Shown here: one piece after another, positions 33,608 through 42,027 of the stretch
Layout: every line of letters starts with the position of its first letter
Numbering within the stretch: position 1 is the first letter of the stretch
From: Arthrobacter sp. OV608
Lineage (GTDB): Bacteria > Actinomycetota > Actinomycetes > Actinomycetales > Micrococcaceae
Direction of reading: 5' to 3'
Length of the DNA stretch: 64,000 bases
NCBI GenBank assembly: GCA_900110595.1
Contig: FOEZ01000005.1
Coordinates: forward strand, 124,001-188,000
Notes under the pieces: generated by a model
Told to the model about the DNA's origin: nothing
Seen by the model: the letters and a program-made list of their open reading frames with translations, nothing else
Database searches by the model: none
Program-made: the position numbers and the translations under genes

Positions 33608-34389
33608 CCGGACAATCCCAGGCAGGACCAGGACACCAGAAGGAAGGGCCGCAAAAGGCCGGACTCCAGAAGGCCGTCCGGCATGAGCCCATCGTTCAGG
33701 AGGCCGCGCCGCAGGGTGCGAAAATCCTCGTGGTGGATGACGACCCCCACCTGCTGAAGGCGCTGCGCATCACCCTGGCGGCGCATGGCTATGACGTTGC
33801 TGTCGCGGAGGACGGCGCGTCTGCCCTCGCCGCTGCCGGCCGGAACGTTCCGGATGTTGTGGTCCTGGACCTCGGACTGCCGGACATGGACGGCGCAGAG
33901 GTCCTAGGCAATCTTCGCCGGTGGAGTTCCGTCCCGGTGCTGGTCCTGTCGGCGCGGCACGGCTCATCGGACAAGGTGGGAGCCCTGGACGCCGGTGCCG
34001 ACGACTACATCACCAAGCCGTTCGGACTGGACGAGCTCCTGGCACGGCTTCGGGCCCTCATGCGGCGGATTCCGGGTCCGGAGTCAGCCCCCGTGGTGGC
34101 ATCGTCCGGATTTTCAGTGGACCTCGTCCACCGGCAGGTGCTTCGCGACGGAACCGCTGTGCGGCTCACGCCCACTGAGTGGAACATCCTCGAAATCCTG
34201 GTGCGGAATCCGAAAAGCCTCGTCACGCAGCAGCAACTGCTGGCGCACGCCTGGGGGCCTGCCTACCAGAAGGAAGCCAACTATCTGCGGGTTTACATGG
34301 CGCAGCTGCGCAGGAAACTCGAAGCCGACCCCGGCAATCCCCGCCACCTGCTGACCGAACCCGGAATCGGATACCGCTTCGTTCCCTAG
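33604..34389 (+). CDS. KdpE-like response regulator
   Basis: A 261-residue OmpR/PhoB-class regulator. After an unusual 38-residue polar N-terminal extension comes the receiver domain (about 40-155), with the acidic pair in VVDDDPH, phosphoacceptor D89 (VVLDLGLPDMDG), Ser in VLSARHG and Lys in ITKPFG. A winged-helix DNA-binding domain follows (about 165-260; LTPTEWNILEILVRN, KEANYLRVYMAQLRRKLE). GTG 33604 overlaps the kinase stop as GTGA, so the pair is translationally coupled. The target operon is not in the window. Confidence 0.9.
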   Translation: MTGQSQAGPGHQKEGPQKAGLQKAVRHEPIVQEAAPQGAKILVVDDDPHLLKALRITLAAHGYDVAVAEDGASALAAAGRNVPDVVVLDLGLPDMDGAEVLGNLRRWSSVPVLVLSARHGSSDKVGALDAGADDYITKPFGLDELLARLRALMRRIPGPESAPVVASSGFSVDLVHRQVLRDGTAVRLTPTEWNILEILVRNPKSLVTQQQLLAHAWGPAYQKEANYLRVYMAQLRRKLEADPGNPRHLLTEPGIGYRFVP

Positions 34390-34409
34390 AATTCGGCCAA
34401 ACGGCGCTG

Positions 34410-34447
34410 TCCTGCCCCTACCCAGAGGCCTGCCTGGTGGGGCAGGA
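34410..34447 (+). terminator. Hairpin after the KdpDE-like pair
   Basis: TCCTGCCCC (34410-34418) pairs with GGGGCAGGA (34439-34447), and a shorter CCAG/CTGG stem lies inside. No proper T-tract follows, as is frequent in actinobacteria. Confidence 0.5.
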
Positions 34448-34495
34448 TGTTGTCTGGTTCCATTCCTTTCAGTTCAAACTCAAGGAGATCCAGCT

Positions 34496-34927
34496 ATGCC
34501 CACCACACTCAACCCCTACCTCAGCTTCCGCGACAACGCACGGGAGGCCATGAACTTCTACCAGTCGGTTTTCGGCGGTGAGCTGACACTCAGCACCTTT
34601 GGAGAGTTTCAAGCCAGCGAGGACCCGGCTGAGGCCGAAAAGATCATGCACGGGATGCTGACCACCACCCAGGGCCTGGTGCTGATGGGTGCCGACACCC
34701 CGAACAGCATGCAGTTCAGTTCGGGCTCGTCCATCTCCATCTCCCTCAGCGGTGAAGATGAGACCGAACTGCGTGGTTACTACGACAAGCTCAGCGGCGG
34801 GGGCGGCACCGTGACAGTTCCCATGGAGCAGGCTCCCTGGGGTGACATTTTCGGCATGTGCACCGACAAGTACGGGGTGTCCTGGCTGGTGAACGTCAAC
34901 AACCAGCAGGCAGCTGGGGCCTCGTAA
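34496..34927 (+). CDS. VOC family protein, PhnB-like
   Basis: A 143-residue vicinal-oxygen-chelate fold protein of the PhnB/YjdN-like group. It opens with LNPYLSFRDNAREAMNFYQSVFGGEL and ends with DIFGMCTDKYGVSWLVNV, the paired signature of the family. AAGGAGAT is placed 7-8 nt before ATG 34496. Members are related to glyoxalase and bleomycin-resistance proteins, but most PhnB-like proteins have no known activity. It is flanked by two hairpins, so it is probably a single-gene transcript. Confidence 0.85.
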   Translation: MPTTLNPYLSFRDNAREAMNFYQSVFGGELTLSTFGEFQASEDPAEAEKIMHGMLTTTQGLVLMGADTPNSMQFSSGSSISISLSGEDETELRGYYDKLSGGGGTVTVPMEQAPWGDIFGMCTDKYGVSWLVNVNNQQAAGAS

Positions 34928-34932
34928 CCTGG

Positions 34933-34959
34933 CGGCCGGGCAGGGCCCGGCCGTGTTTC
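34933..34959 (+). terminator. Rho-independent terminator after the VOC gene
   Basis: A 9-bp stem CGGCCGGGC (34933-34941) and GCCCGGCCG (34945-34953) with a 3-nt loop is followed by TGTTTCC. Confidence 0.7.
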
Positions 34960-34996
34960 CTTGAGGAGGGACGCCACGCAGTGCGACGATGGACGC

Positions 34997-35683
34997 GTGG
35001 AGTTCCTCCTTGATTTTCTTTCGGATAAGTGGTGGCTTGTTTTCCCCATGAGCGCCCTCGCCGGCCACTGGGCAAATACGTGGCGGAAGGCCGGTGACCG
35101 GCGCCACCAGCGGAAAGTGGAGCTGTATAAGCTCCGGAACCAGGCGTATGCGGCGGAGAAAGCCTCCGTGGCTGACGTCGAATCGCTGATGGCCGCCCAT
35201 GATGCCACCAACAAACGCTGGCTGGAGTACGAGCTCGATGTGGGCAAGCTCATCGATTTTCCACTGATGACCGATGTCCGTGAGCCGCTGACCGTGGCGT
35301 TCCTGCGCGCCAAACGGGAAGCCGACGGCCTCAGGCCCTCATCCCCGACGGAAATGACTGCTCCTTCCCGCGTGGAGGCGTACCGGAAGGCCGTTGACGG
35401 TTTCAGTGTGGCCCTGGACGTCGCCGAGCGGGAGGCCAGGCGCCTCAGGGACAGCAAGTTCACGGGGCCGGAACGTGAGCGGCTGGCCACTGCCCGGCAG
35501 CTGCTGAAGATCGCCGGGGACCAGGCGGCAACCCCGGCTGAACGGCAGGCCGCATACAAGCGGGCGCGCCGTGAACTGGACGGGCTCATTGTGCTGCCGG
35601 ACGTCACCCTGGCGGCGCTGGAGGAAAAGATCTCGCCCATGCTCGAGCCCGGCGTGCAGCCCTCGGACCCGCAGCACCGCTGA
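34997..35683 (+). CDS. Membrane-anchored helical protein, unknown
   Basis: A 228-residue protein with one hydrophobic N-terminal segment (about 3-25, LLDFLSDKWWLVFPMSALAG) and a long charged helical body (about 30-215) likely to form coiled coils, rich in Lys, Arg and Glu. GTG 34997 is used; in-frame ATG 35048 would remove most of the hydrophobic part. The body has no catalytic motif. It lies 17 nt ahead of the HAD gene, so the two are probably co-transcribed. I do not recognise a family. Confidence 0.65.
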   Translation: MEFLLDFLSDKWWLVFPMSALAGHWANTWRKAGDRRHQRKVELYKLRNQAYAAEKASVADVESLMAAHDATNKRWLEYELDVGKLIDFPLMTDVREPLTVAFLRAKREADGLRPSSPTEMTAPSRVEAYRKAVDGFSVALDVAEREARRLRDSKFTGPERERLATARQLLKIAGDQAATPAERQAAYKRARRELDGLIVLPDVTLAALEEKISPMLEPGVQPSDPQHR

Positions 35684-35700
35684 GATCCCGGAGAGGAACA

Positions 35701-36210
35701 ATGGCCCTCCGCACGTTGTACCTCGACGTCGACGGCGTCCTCTGTCCGTTTGGTGCGGCAGGGAGCAACGGGTGGGGAACGGCGTGGCGGTATGCAGATG
35801 CGGGCCTCCTGCCGGTGGCCTTCGCGCCCGAACTCGTGGCCGGACTGAACAGCTTGGCGGCGACGGCGGAACTCCGGTGCGTCTGGCTGACCAGCTGGGA
35901 GGAGCTCGCGCCCCAATACCTCTGTCCGGCGATTGGCCTGGACGGCGCCCGGTGGCCGCACCTGACGGCCGAGGGAGCGGGAAGCGGTCCCGGCTGGTGG
36001 AAGCTCGATGCCATCCAGGACGATGTGGAACGGACATCGCCCGACGCCGTCGCCTGGGTGGACGACCAGCTCGCCTACGAGGCCGAAGCCCAGGCCTGGG
36101 CCCGGATTATGGGCCATCGGCTGCTGGTTGTCTCGCCGGATCCCAGGCAGGGGATTTCGCCGTCGGAACTGGAAGCGGTGCGCTCCTTCCTCAGGCAACC
36201 GTTGTTTTGA
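35701..36210 (+). CDS. HAD-fold domain protein
   Basis: A 169-residue HAD-like protein. Motif I is LYLDVDGVLCPFG (Asp10 and Asp12 region), motif II is near VWLTSWEE, and motif IV is VAWVDDQLAYEAEA. It lacks a clear cap domain, like the HAD domains found next to Swiss-army-knife RNA repair proteins. GAGAGGAACA precedes the ATG. A phosphatase role is likely, but the substrate is unknown. Confidence 0.75.
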   Translation: MALRTLYLDVDGVLCPFGAAGSNGWGTAWRYADAGLLPVAFAPELVAGLNSLAATAELRCVWLTSWEELAPQYLCPAIGLDGARWPHLTAEGAGSGPGWWKLDAIQDDVERTSPDAVAWVDDQLAYEAEAQAWARIMGHRLLVVSPDPRQGISPSELEAVRSFLRQPLF

Positions 36211-36361
36211 CCTCCTGCCCCGGACGCGTACGATCGATAAGGTTTCACGCCGGCTGAGTTAACGCCGCAGGTCATTCCAAGCGAACAGCTGGTGAATTAT
36301 GCTGTGCAAGGCAGCCGGGGAAAGAAACTGCTGAACGTCGACTCTGCAGATTGGGCAACAG

Positions 36362-37669
36362 GTGGATATCACCTTCATGGTGGCGCTGGTCATCGCACTG
36401 GCACTATTTTTCGACTTCACGAACGGTTTCCACGACACCGCGAATGCCATGGCCACCCCCATCGCAACCGGTGCGATCAAGCCGAAGACAGCCGTGACCC
36501 TCGCAGCGATCCTGAACCTGGTGGGAGCCTTCCTGTCCACAGAGGTAGCGAAAACGGTCTCCGGCGGAATCATCCGTGAAGGCTCCGATGGCGTGCAGAT
36601 CACGCCGGACATCATCTTCGCGGGCCTGATGGGGGCCATCCTGTGGAACATGATCACCTGGCTGAAGGGCCTGCCGTCCAGTTCATCCCATGCGCTGTTT
36701 GGCGGCCTGATCGGCGCGGCCATCGCCGGCATCGGGTTCAACTCCATCAATCTTGAGACCCTGCTGCAGAAAGTGATCCTGCCGGCAATCTTTGCTCCGG
36801 TCATCGCAGGAGTTGTTGCCTACGTCTGCACCCGCCTGGCCTACGCATTGACGGCCCGCCAGGATCCCGAAACGGGGTCCAAGCTGACGCAGAAGCGCGG
36901 TGGCTTCCGGACGGGCCAGATCTTCACCTCCAGCCTGGTGGCCCTGGCCCATGGCACGAATGATGCCCAGAAGACGATGGGTATCATCACGCTGGTGCTC
37001 ATTGCCGCCGGCACCCAGACTCCCGGCTCGGGCCCCCAGGTCTGGGTGATCGCAGCCTGCGCCCTTGCCATCGCCATCGGCACCTACGCCGGCGGTTGGC
37101 GCATCATCCGGACCATGGGTTCGGGCCTCACTGAGGTCAAGCCCGCGCAGGGCTTCGCCGCAGAAACCAGCACCGCTTCGGCCATCCTCGCGTCCTCGCA
37201 CCTCGGTTTCGCCCTTTCCACCACGCAGGTTGCGTCCGGCTCCGTGATCGGCTCCGGCATGGGCCGCCGGGGAACCACGGTGCGCTGGAACATGGTAGGC
37301 AAGATCGCCCTGGGCTGGCTGTTTACCCTTCCTGCTGCCGGGATCGTGGGCGCGCTCACAGCGCTGCTCGTCAAGACCGGGGTGGTGGGCGTCCTGATTG
37401 CCGCCATCGCCGGCACGGCAGCGGTGCTCTTTATGTTCTTCTACTCACGGAAGTCCGCTGTGGGCCACCACAACGCCGTCGAGGTTGAGGAAGCCGGCCA
37501 GGCCGTCCGCTTCGCGAAGAAGAAGGCAATGGCCCGTGCCCGTGCAGATGCCAAGGCGAAGGCCAAAGCGAAGGCCAAGTTGAAGGCCGAGGCGGAAGCT
37601 TCGACCCCTACAGAATCTCCGGCTGAGGCAGAGGCCGAAGCCACCACAACGAAGGATGCCCAGCGATGA
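36362..37669 (+). CDS. Inorganic phosphate transporter, PiT family
   Basis: A 435-residue membrane protein with about 10 hydrophobic segments. Both PiT signatures are present: DFTNGFHDTANAMATPIATGA (about residues 17-37) and VALAHGTNDAQKTMG (about 192-206), with the GLPSSSSHAL loop between. PiT proteins import phosphate as a metal-phosphate complex. The C-terminal tail (about 380-435) is unusual: Arg/Lys/Ala repeats (KAKAKAKAK) followed by Ala/Glu/Thr-rich sequence. GTG 36362 has no strong ribosome binding site; ATG 36377 is an alternative. A small membrane gene overlaps its stop. Confidence 0.9.
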   Translation: MDITFMVALVIALALFFDFTNGFHDTANAMATPIATGAIKPKTAVTLAAILNLVGAFLSTEVAKTVSGGIIREGSDGVQITPDIIFAGLMGAILWNMITWLKGLPSSSSHALFGGLIGAAIAGIGFNSINLETLLQKVILPAIFAPVIAGVVAYVCTRLAYALTARQDPETGSKLTQKRGGFRTGQIFTSSLVALAHGTNDAQKTMGIITLVLIAAGTQTPGSGPQVWVIAACALAIAIGTYAGGWRIIRTMGSGLTEVKPAQGFAAETSTASAILASSHLGFALSTTQVASGSVIGSGMGRRGTTVRWNMVGKIALGWLFTLPAAGIVGALTALLVKTGVVGVLIAAIAGTAAVLFMFFYSRKSAVGHHNAVEVEEAGQAVRFAKKKAMARARADAKAKAKAKAKLKAEAEASTPTESPAEAEAEATTTKDAQR

Positions 37670-37887
37670 AGTGGTTGGAACTGCTGACGGTGGCCGGTGC
37701 CACCCTGGCGGCCGCAGTAACTGTGGTGGTGCTCTACTCGCTCGGCGTTCGGCTCACCGCCATTGCCGGCGACGCCCAGCAGGCCTCGCCGGGCTTCAAA
37801 AGGTCCCTTGCCTACGCGTGCTTTGGCCTGTGCGGGCTTGCTGTGCTCTTCGGGCTCTACCTGATCATTCCCTACTTCTCCCGGTAG
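37666..37887 (+). CDS. Small two-helix membrane protein coupled to the phosphate transporter
   Basis: A 73-residue protein with two hydrophobic segments (about 5-30 and 48-70) and a short polar loop between. Its ATG overlaps the PiT stop as ATGA, so it is translated together with the transporter and may be an accessory subunit. No family name can be given with certainty. Confidence 0.75.
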   Translation: MKWLELLTVAGATLAAAVTVVVLYSLGVRLTAIAGDAQQASPGFKRSLAYACFGLCGLAVLFGLYLIIPYFSR

Positions 37888-37934
37888 CGTCAGGGACCCG
37901 CCCGCCAGCCATTGGCCAGTACGGGGCCGCTCGC

Positions 37935-37940
37935 TAGGCT
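37935..37940 (+). promoter_or_regulatory. -10 box (TAGGCT) of a leaderless gene
   Basis: TAGGCT ends 6 nt before ATG 37947, which has no ribosome binding site. Confidence 0.5.
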
Positions 37941-37946
37941 TGTGGC

Positions 37947-38510
37947 ATGTCACGGATCCAGTATTTTGTAGCCGCGTCCCTTGATGGATTCATTGCCACT
38001 CCCGCCGACGACCTTGGCTGGCTCCTGCAGTTCGACGGCTTCGAAGGCGGCATGGAAAGCTACGAGGCCTTTATGGCGGGCGTGGGCTGCATCGTTATGG
38101 GCGGCGGCACCTACGCCTGGCTCATGAAGCACGAGTCGGGCAACTGGCCGTACCCGGGCACACCCTGCTACGTCTTCACCCGGCATGAGCACACAGCACC
38201 TGCGGGCGCGGACATCACGTTCGTTCGCGGGGACGTCAGCGAGTTCATGGCGGATTTCACGGCGGACGCCGGAAGCCGGAACATCTGGCTGGTGGGCGGC
38301 GGAGACCTCGCTGCCCAGTTTGCCGAGGCCGGCCTGCTGGATGAACTCATCCTCTCGGTGATCCCTGTAGTGCTGGGTAATGGCAAGCGCCTCTTGCCGT
38401 TGGCAGGCCCCACGGCGCCGCTTGAATTGACTGGATCCCGCGCCATGGGGAGCGGCATCATTGAGCTGCGGTACCTGCTCAACGGCAACGGCAAGGCAGA
38501 CGGCCGCTAG
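37947..38510 (+). CDS. Dihydrofolate reductase family protein (RibD C-terminal-like)
   Basis: A 187-residue protein of the DHFR-like fold. It opens IQYFVAASLDGFIATPADDLGWL, then has VMGGGTYAWL, YVFTRHEHT and the cofactor-site stretch NIWLVGGGDLAAQFAEAGLLDELILSVIPVVLG, the usual signature of the RibD/YwjB-type group. Such proteins probably reduce a pyrimidine or folate-like substrate with NADPH, but the specific role is unknown. TAGGCT 6 nt upstream of ATG suggests a leaderless start. It faces the PaaI thioesterase across a 150-nt gap that holds a long inverted repeat. Confidence 0.85.
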   Translation: MSRIQYFVAASLDGFIATPADDLGWLLQFDGFEGGMESYEAFMAGVGCIVMGGGTYAWLMKHESGNWPYPGTPCYVFTRHEHTAPAGADITFVRGDVSEFMADFTADAGSRNIWLVGGGDLAAQFAEAGLLDELILSVIPVVLGNGKRLLPLAGPTAPLELTGSRAMGSGIIELRYLLNGNGKADGR

Positions 38511-38536
38511 GACGCGCCGCCCCTTACGTCCGTCTT

Positions 38537-38637
38537 GCGTCACGCAGGGCATGGTTTTCGGGCCTGCCCGACGGCGGGACCGCACCGTTTAGCGTTAGTG
38601 GCACCGGAGGCCGGCCAAAGGCTGCCCTGCGTGACGC
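38537..38637. repeat. Perfect 15-bp inverted repeat around 71 bp
   Basis: GCGTCACGCAGGGCA (38537-38551) is matched exactly by TGCCCTGCGTGACGC (38623-38637). The repeats close a 101-bp unit between two convergent genes. It could form a long hairpin terminator, a structured RNA or the trace of a tiny mobile element. No flanking target duplication was found by eye. Confidence 0.6.
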
Positions 38638-38660
38638 CGTCGTGCCTCCCGGCGCCAGGC

Positions 38661-39137
38661 CTAACCCTGCGCGGGGCCGGCGTTGTCCCGGATCATGTTG
38701 GTGATACGGGCCGTGGACACCCGCCGGCCCTGCTCATCCGTCATAACGATCTCGTGCGTGGCAAGCGTCCGGCCCAGGTGGATCGCTGTACAGGTACCGG
38801 TCACCGTGCCGCCCGAGATGGAACGGTGGTGGGTGGCACTGACCTCGATGCCAACCGCATGGCGGCCGGGGCCTGCGTGCATAGCAGCCGAAAACGATCC
38901 GAGGGTCTCCGCCAACACCACGTGCGCGCCGCCGTGAAGTATTCCGGCCACCTGGGTGTTGCCCTCCACCGGCATGGTGGCCACTGTCCGCTCAGGGCCC
39001 ATCTCGAGAAAATGGATGCCCATTTTCACCACCAGTGCGCCAATCCCGAATTGGCCAAGCCAGCGGTGCAGGTGCTCCGGGACTCCAGCGGCAGCAAGCT
39101 CCCCCGCGTAGGGGCCGGGCGTGAAATTGTCCATCAT
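38661..39137 (-). CDS. PaaI family thioesterase (hotdog fold)
   Basis: A 158-residue hotdog-fold protein. The motif NTQVAGILHGGAHVVLAETLGSF (about 60-82) is the PaaI/YbdB signature with the HGG turn and catalytic Glu/Asp helix, followed by GIEVSATHHRSI. Such enzymes hydrolyse acyl-CoA thioesters. ATG 39137 (or ATG 39134) is taken because longer frames run into the polA region. Divergent from polA. A similar arrangement of a thioesterase ahead of polA is common in actinobacteria. The acyl-CoA substrate is unknown. Confidence 0.83.
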   Translation of the reverse strand: MMDNFTPGPYAGELAAAGVPEHLHRWLGQFGIGALVVKMGIHFLEMGPERTVATMPVEGNTQVAGILHGGAHVVLAETLGSFSAAMHAGPGRHAVGIEVSATHHRSISGGTVTGTCTAIHLGRTLATHEIVMTDEQGRRVSTARITNMIRDNAGPAQG

Positions 39138-39143
39138 GGCAAC

Positions 39144-39149
39144 TAGGCT
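39144..39149 (+). promoter_or_regulatory. -10 box (TAGGCT) of leaderless polA
   Basis: TAGGCT ends 7 nt before GTG 39157; no ribosome binding site lies between. It overlaps the start region of the divergent thioesterase gene. Confidence 0.5.
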
Positions 39150-39156
39150 GGCACCT

Positions 39157-42015
39157 GTGAGTGAAACAACCAAACCGGCCCCCTTCCCGTCCAACGTCCG
39201 CCAGGACCACAACGCCCCGCAGGGCTCAACCGCCCTCCAGGACATTGCCATTAAGGACGATGCAGTTCAGGAGAAGGACCCGGCAGAGGCCGGCGGATCG
39301 GTGTCAGCAACTGCCGTCCCCGTGGTTCCCATGACGGGCCAGCCGCGGCTGCTGGTGCTGGACGGGCACTCCATGGCTTTCCGCGCCTTCTTTGCCCTGC
39401 CCGCGGACAAGTTCTCCACCGCCAACGGGCAGCACACCAACGCTATCCACGGCTTCACGTCCATGCTGATCAACCTGATCAAGGAACAGCAGCCCACGCA
39501 CATCGCCGTTGCCTTCGACGTCTCGGATGAGACCACCCACCGCAAGGCCGACTACAGCGACTACAAGGGCGGCCGCAACGAGACGCCCCGCGAGATGAAC
39601 AACCAGATCGACCTCATCGGCCAGGTCATGGAGGCCTGGGGCATCAAGACGATCAAGATGCCCGGCTACGAGGCAGACGACATCCTGGCAACCCTTGCCG
39701 CCATGGGCGACCAGGCCGGCTTCGAAGTCCTGCTGGTTACCGGCGACCGGGACGCCTTCCAGCTGATCACGGACAACGTGTTCGTCCTCTATCCGAAGAA
39801 GGGCGTCAGCGACATCCCCAAAATGGATGCCGCCGCCATTGAGGCGAAGTACTTCGTCAGCCCGGCCCGCTACTCCGATCTAGCGGCGCTGGTGGGGGAG
39901 ACGGCGGACAACCTTCCGGGCGTGCCCGGCGTGGGACCCAAGACCGCCGCCAAGTGGATCAACCTCTACGGCGGGCTCGAAGGCGTACTGGAAAACCTCG
40001 ATTCCATCGGCGGGAAGGTGGGAGACGCCCTGCGCGAGAACGTTGAGTCCGTCAAGCGCAACCGCCGGCTGAACCGGCTCCACGATGATCTGGAACTTCC
40101 CGTCACCCTGGATGACCTGTACCAGCCGCGCCCCGACCAGGCAGCCCTTGAGGATCTGTTCGACCAGCTCGAATTCAAAGCGATCCGCGGCCGCCTCTTC
40201 GCCCTCTATGGCGACGACGACACCCCCGCCCCCGAGCGCGCCAGCATCGAAACGCCTGACTTCATCACGCCGTCGGGCGCTGCGGAACTGACCGCTTTCC
40301 TGGCGGCGGGCGCCGGCCAGCGGTCCGCCCTCGCCGTGGACCTGGTTCCCGGAAGGATCGGCGAGGACGCCGCCGGGCTGGCCATCGTCCGCGACGGCGG
40401 CGCCGCCTACATCGACCTCGCCGGCCAGGACGCCGACGCCGAAAACGTCCTTGCCGGCTGGCTGCGCGACCCCGAAGCGCCCAAAGTGATGCACGGGTTC
40501 AAGGCCGCGCTCAAAGCACTGTCCTCACGGGGCCTCGAGCTCGAAGGCGTCGTGGACGATACCTCCATCTCCGGCTACCTCATCGAGCCGGACCGGCGCA
40601 CCTACGAGCTCGCCGAACTCGCCCAGCACCACCTCAACGTCGGCATCCCGGCCGCCACCGCCAAGGCGGGCCAGCTGGAGCTGTCCTTCGACGGCGACGA
40701 CGAGGCCGCCGCCGGTGCGCTGGTGCAGGCCGCCGCCGTCGTCCTTGAACTGAGCAGATTCTTTGAGGCAGAACTGAAGGAGCGCCGCGCGGAGGAACTG
40801 CTTTCCACGCTCGAACTCCCGGTCAGCCGTGTGCTGGCCGATATGGAGCTGGCGGGCATCGGGATCGATATGGCCCGGATGGACGAGCAGATTGCAGACC
40901 TTGCCAGGGTCATCGACAACGCCCAGGAGCAGGCGTTCGCGGCGATCGGCCACGAGGTAAACCTCGGCTCGCCCAAGCAGCTGCAGACCGTGCTGTTCGA
41001 GGAACTCCAGCTGCCCAAGACCAAAAAGATCAAGTCCGGCTACACCACCGATGCCGCCTCCCTGAAAAACCTCCTGGAGAAAACCGGCCACGAGTTCCTG
41101 GTCCAGCTCATGGCCCACCGGGAGGCCGCCAAGCTGCGGCAGATGCTGGAGTCGTTGAAGAAGTCGGTGGCCGAGGACGGCCGGATCCACACCACCTACG
41201 CCCAAAACGTCGCGGCAACGGGGCGGATCTCGTCCAACAACCCCAACCTTCAGAACATCCCCATCCGCAGCGAGGAAGGCCGCCGTGTCCGCGGGATCTT
41301 TGTGGTCAGCGACGGCTACGAGTGCCTGCTCTCCGCGGATTACTCCCAGATCGAGATGCGCATCATGGCCCATCTCTCCGGCGATGCGGGCCTGATCCAG
41401 GCGTACAAGGACGGTGAGGACCTGCACCGGTTCGTGGGCTCGAACATCTTCCACGTGCCCACGGAGGAAGTCACCAGCGCCATGCGCTCCAAGGTCAAGG
41501 CCATGTCCTACGGCCTGGCCTATGGGCTGACCTCGTTCGGCCTGTCCAAGCAGCTGGAGATTTCGGTGGACGAGGCCCGCACCCTGATGAAGGACTACTT
41601 CGACCGGTTCGGTGCGGTCCGCGACTACCTGCGGGGCGTGGTGGACCAGGCCCGCGTGGACGGCTACACGGCAACCATCGAGGGGCGCCGCCGGTACCTG
41701 CCCGACCTCACCAGCACTGACCGCCAGCTCCGCGAAAATGCCGAACGGATCGCGCTGAACAGCCCCATCCAGGGCTCGGCCGCGGACATCATCAAACGGG
41801 CCATGCTTGGCGTGCATGCGGAACTCCAGTCGCAGGGCCTGAAGTCCAGGATGCTGCTGCAGGTCCACGACGAACTGGTCCTGGAAGTGGCCGCGGGGGA
41901 GCGGGAAGCGGTGGAGAAGCTGGTCACCGATCAGATGGCCGCCGCCGCGGACCTCAGCGTTCCGCTCGAGGTCCAGATCGGTGTTGGCCCCAGCTGGTAC
42001 GACGCCGGGCACTAG
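39157..42015 (+). CDS. polA: DNA polymerase I
   Basis: A 952-residue polymerase. A polar N-terminal extension of about 60 residues precedes the 5'-nuclease domain (about 64-350; LDGHSMAFRAFFALP, YEADDILATLA, VTGDRDAFQL, GVPGVGPKTAA). The middle domain aligns with the 3'-5' proofreading domain but lacks its acidic DxE site (SALAVDLVPGRIG), as known for actinobacterial enzymes. The polymerase domain has motif A DYSQIEMR, motif B RSKVKAMSYGLAYG and motif C QVHDELVLEV. GTG 39157 is selected by TAGGCT 7 nt upstream; ATG 39136 would only add residues. It is followed by a strong hairpin. It functions in repair and Okazaki fragment maturation. Confidence 0.95.
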   Translation: MSETTKPAPFPSNVRQDHNAPQGSTALQDIAIKDDAVQEKDPAEAGGSVSATAVPVVPMTGQPRLLVLDGHSMAFRAFFALPADKFSTANGQHTNAIHGFTSMLINLIKEQQPTHIAVAFDVSDETTHRKADYSDYKGGRNETPREMNNQIDLIGQVMEAWGIKTIKMPGYEADDILATLAAMGDQAGFEVLLVTGDRDAFQLITDNVFVLYPKKGVSDIPKMDAAAIEAKYFVSPARYSDLAALVGETADNLPGVPGVGPKTAAKWINLYGGLEGVLENLDSIGGKVGDALRENVESVKRNRRLNRLHDDLELPVTLDDLYQPRPDQAALEDLFDQLEFKAIRGRLFALYGDDDTPAPERASIETPDFITPSGAAELTAFLAAGAGQRSALAVDLVPGRIGEDAAGLAIVRDGGAAYIDLAGQDADAENVLAGWLRDPEAPKVMHGFKAALKALSSRGLELEGVVDDTSISGYLIEPDRRTYELAELAQHHLNVGIPAATAKAGQLELSFDGDDEAAAGALVQAAAVVLELSRFFEAELKERRAEELLSTLELPVSRVLADMELAGIGIDMARMDEQIADLARVIDNAQEQAFAAIGHEVNLGSPKQLQTVLFEELQLPKTKKIKSGYTTDAASLKNLLEKTGHEFLVQLMAHREAAKLRQMLESLKKSVAEDGRIHTTYAQNVAATGRISSNNPNLQNIPIRSEEGRRVRGIFVVSDGYECLLSADYSQIEMRIMAHLSGDAGLIQAYKDGEDLHRFVGSNIFHVPTEEVTSAMRSKVKAMSYGLAYGLTSFGLSKQLEISVDEARTLMKDYFDRFGAVRDYLRGVVDQARVDGYTATIEGRRRYLPDLTSTDRQLRENAERIALNSPIQGSAADIIKRAMLGVHAELQSQGLKSRMLLQVHDELVLEVAAGEREAVEKLVTDQMAAAADLSVPLEVQIGVGPSWYDAGH

Positions 42016-42027
42016 AAGTCCCGCCGA

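Noticed and set aside
36242..36275. Possible PhoP box before the PiT transporter (GTTTCACGCCG, GAGTTAACGCC)
   Set aside because: The half-sites fit the 11-nt direct-repeat consensus poorly and are not in a clear tandem array.
37550..37600. Repeat array at the PiT gene end (AAGGCNAAGGCC units)
   Set aside because: Explained by the coding repeat of Lys-Ala in the protein tail, not a separate DNA element.
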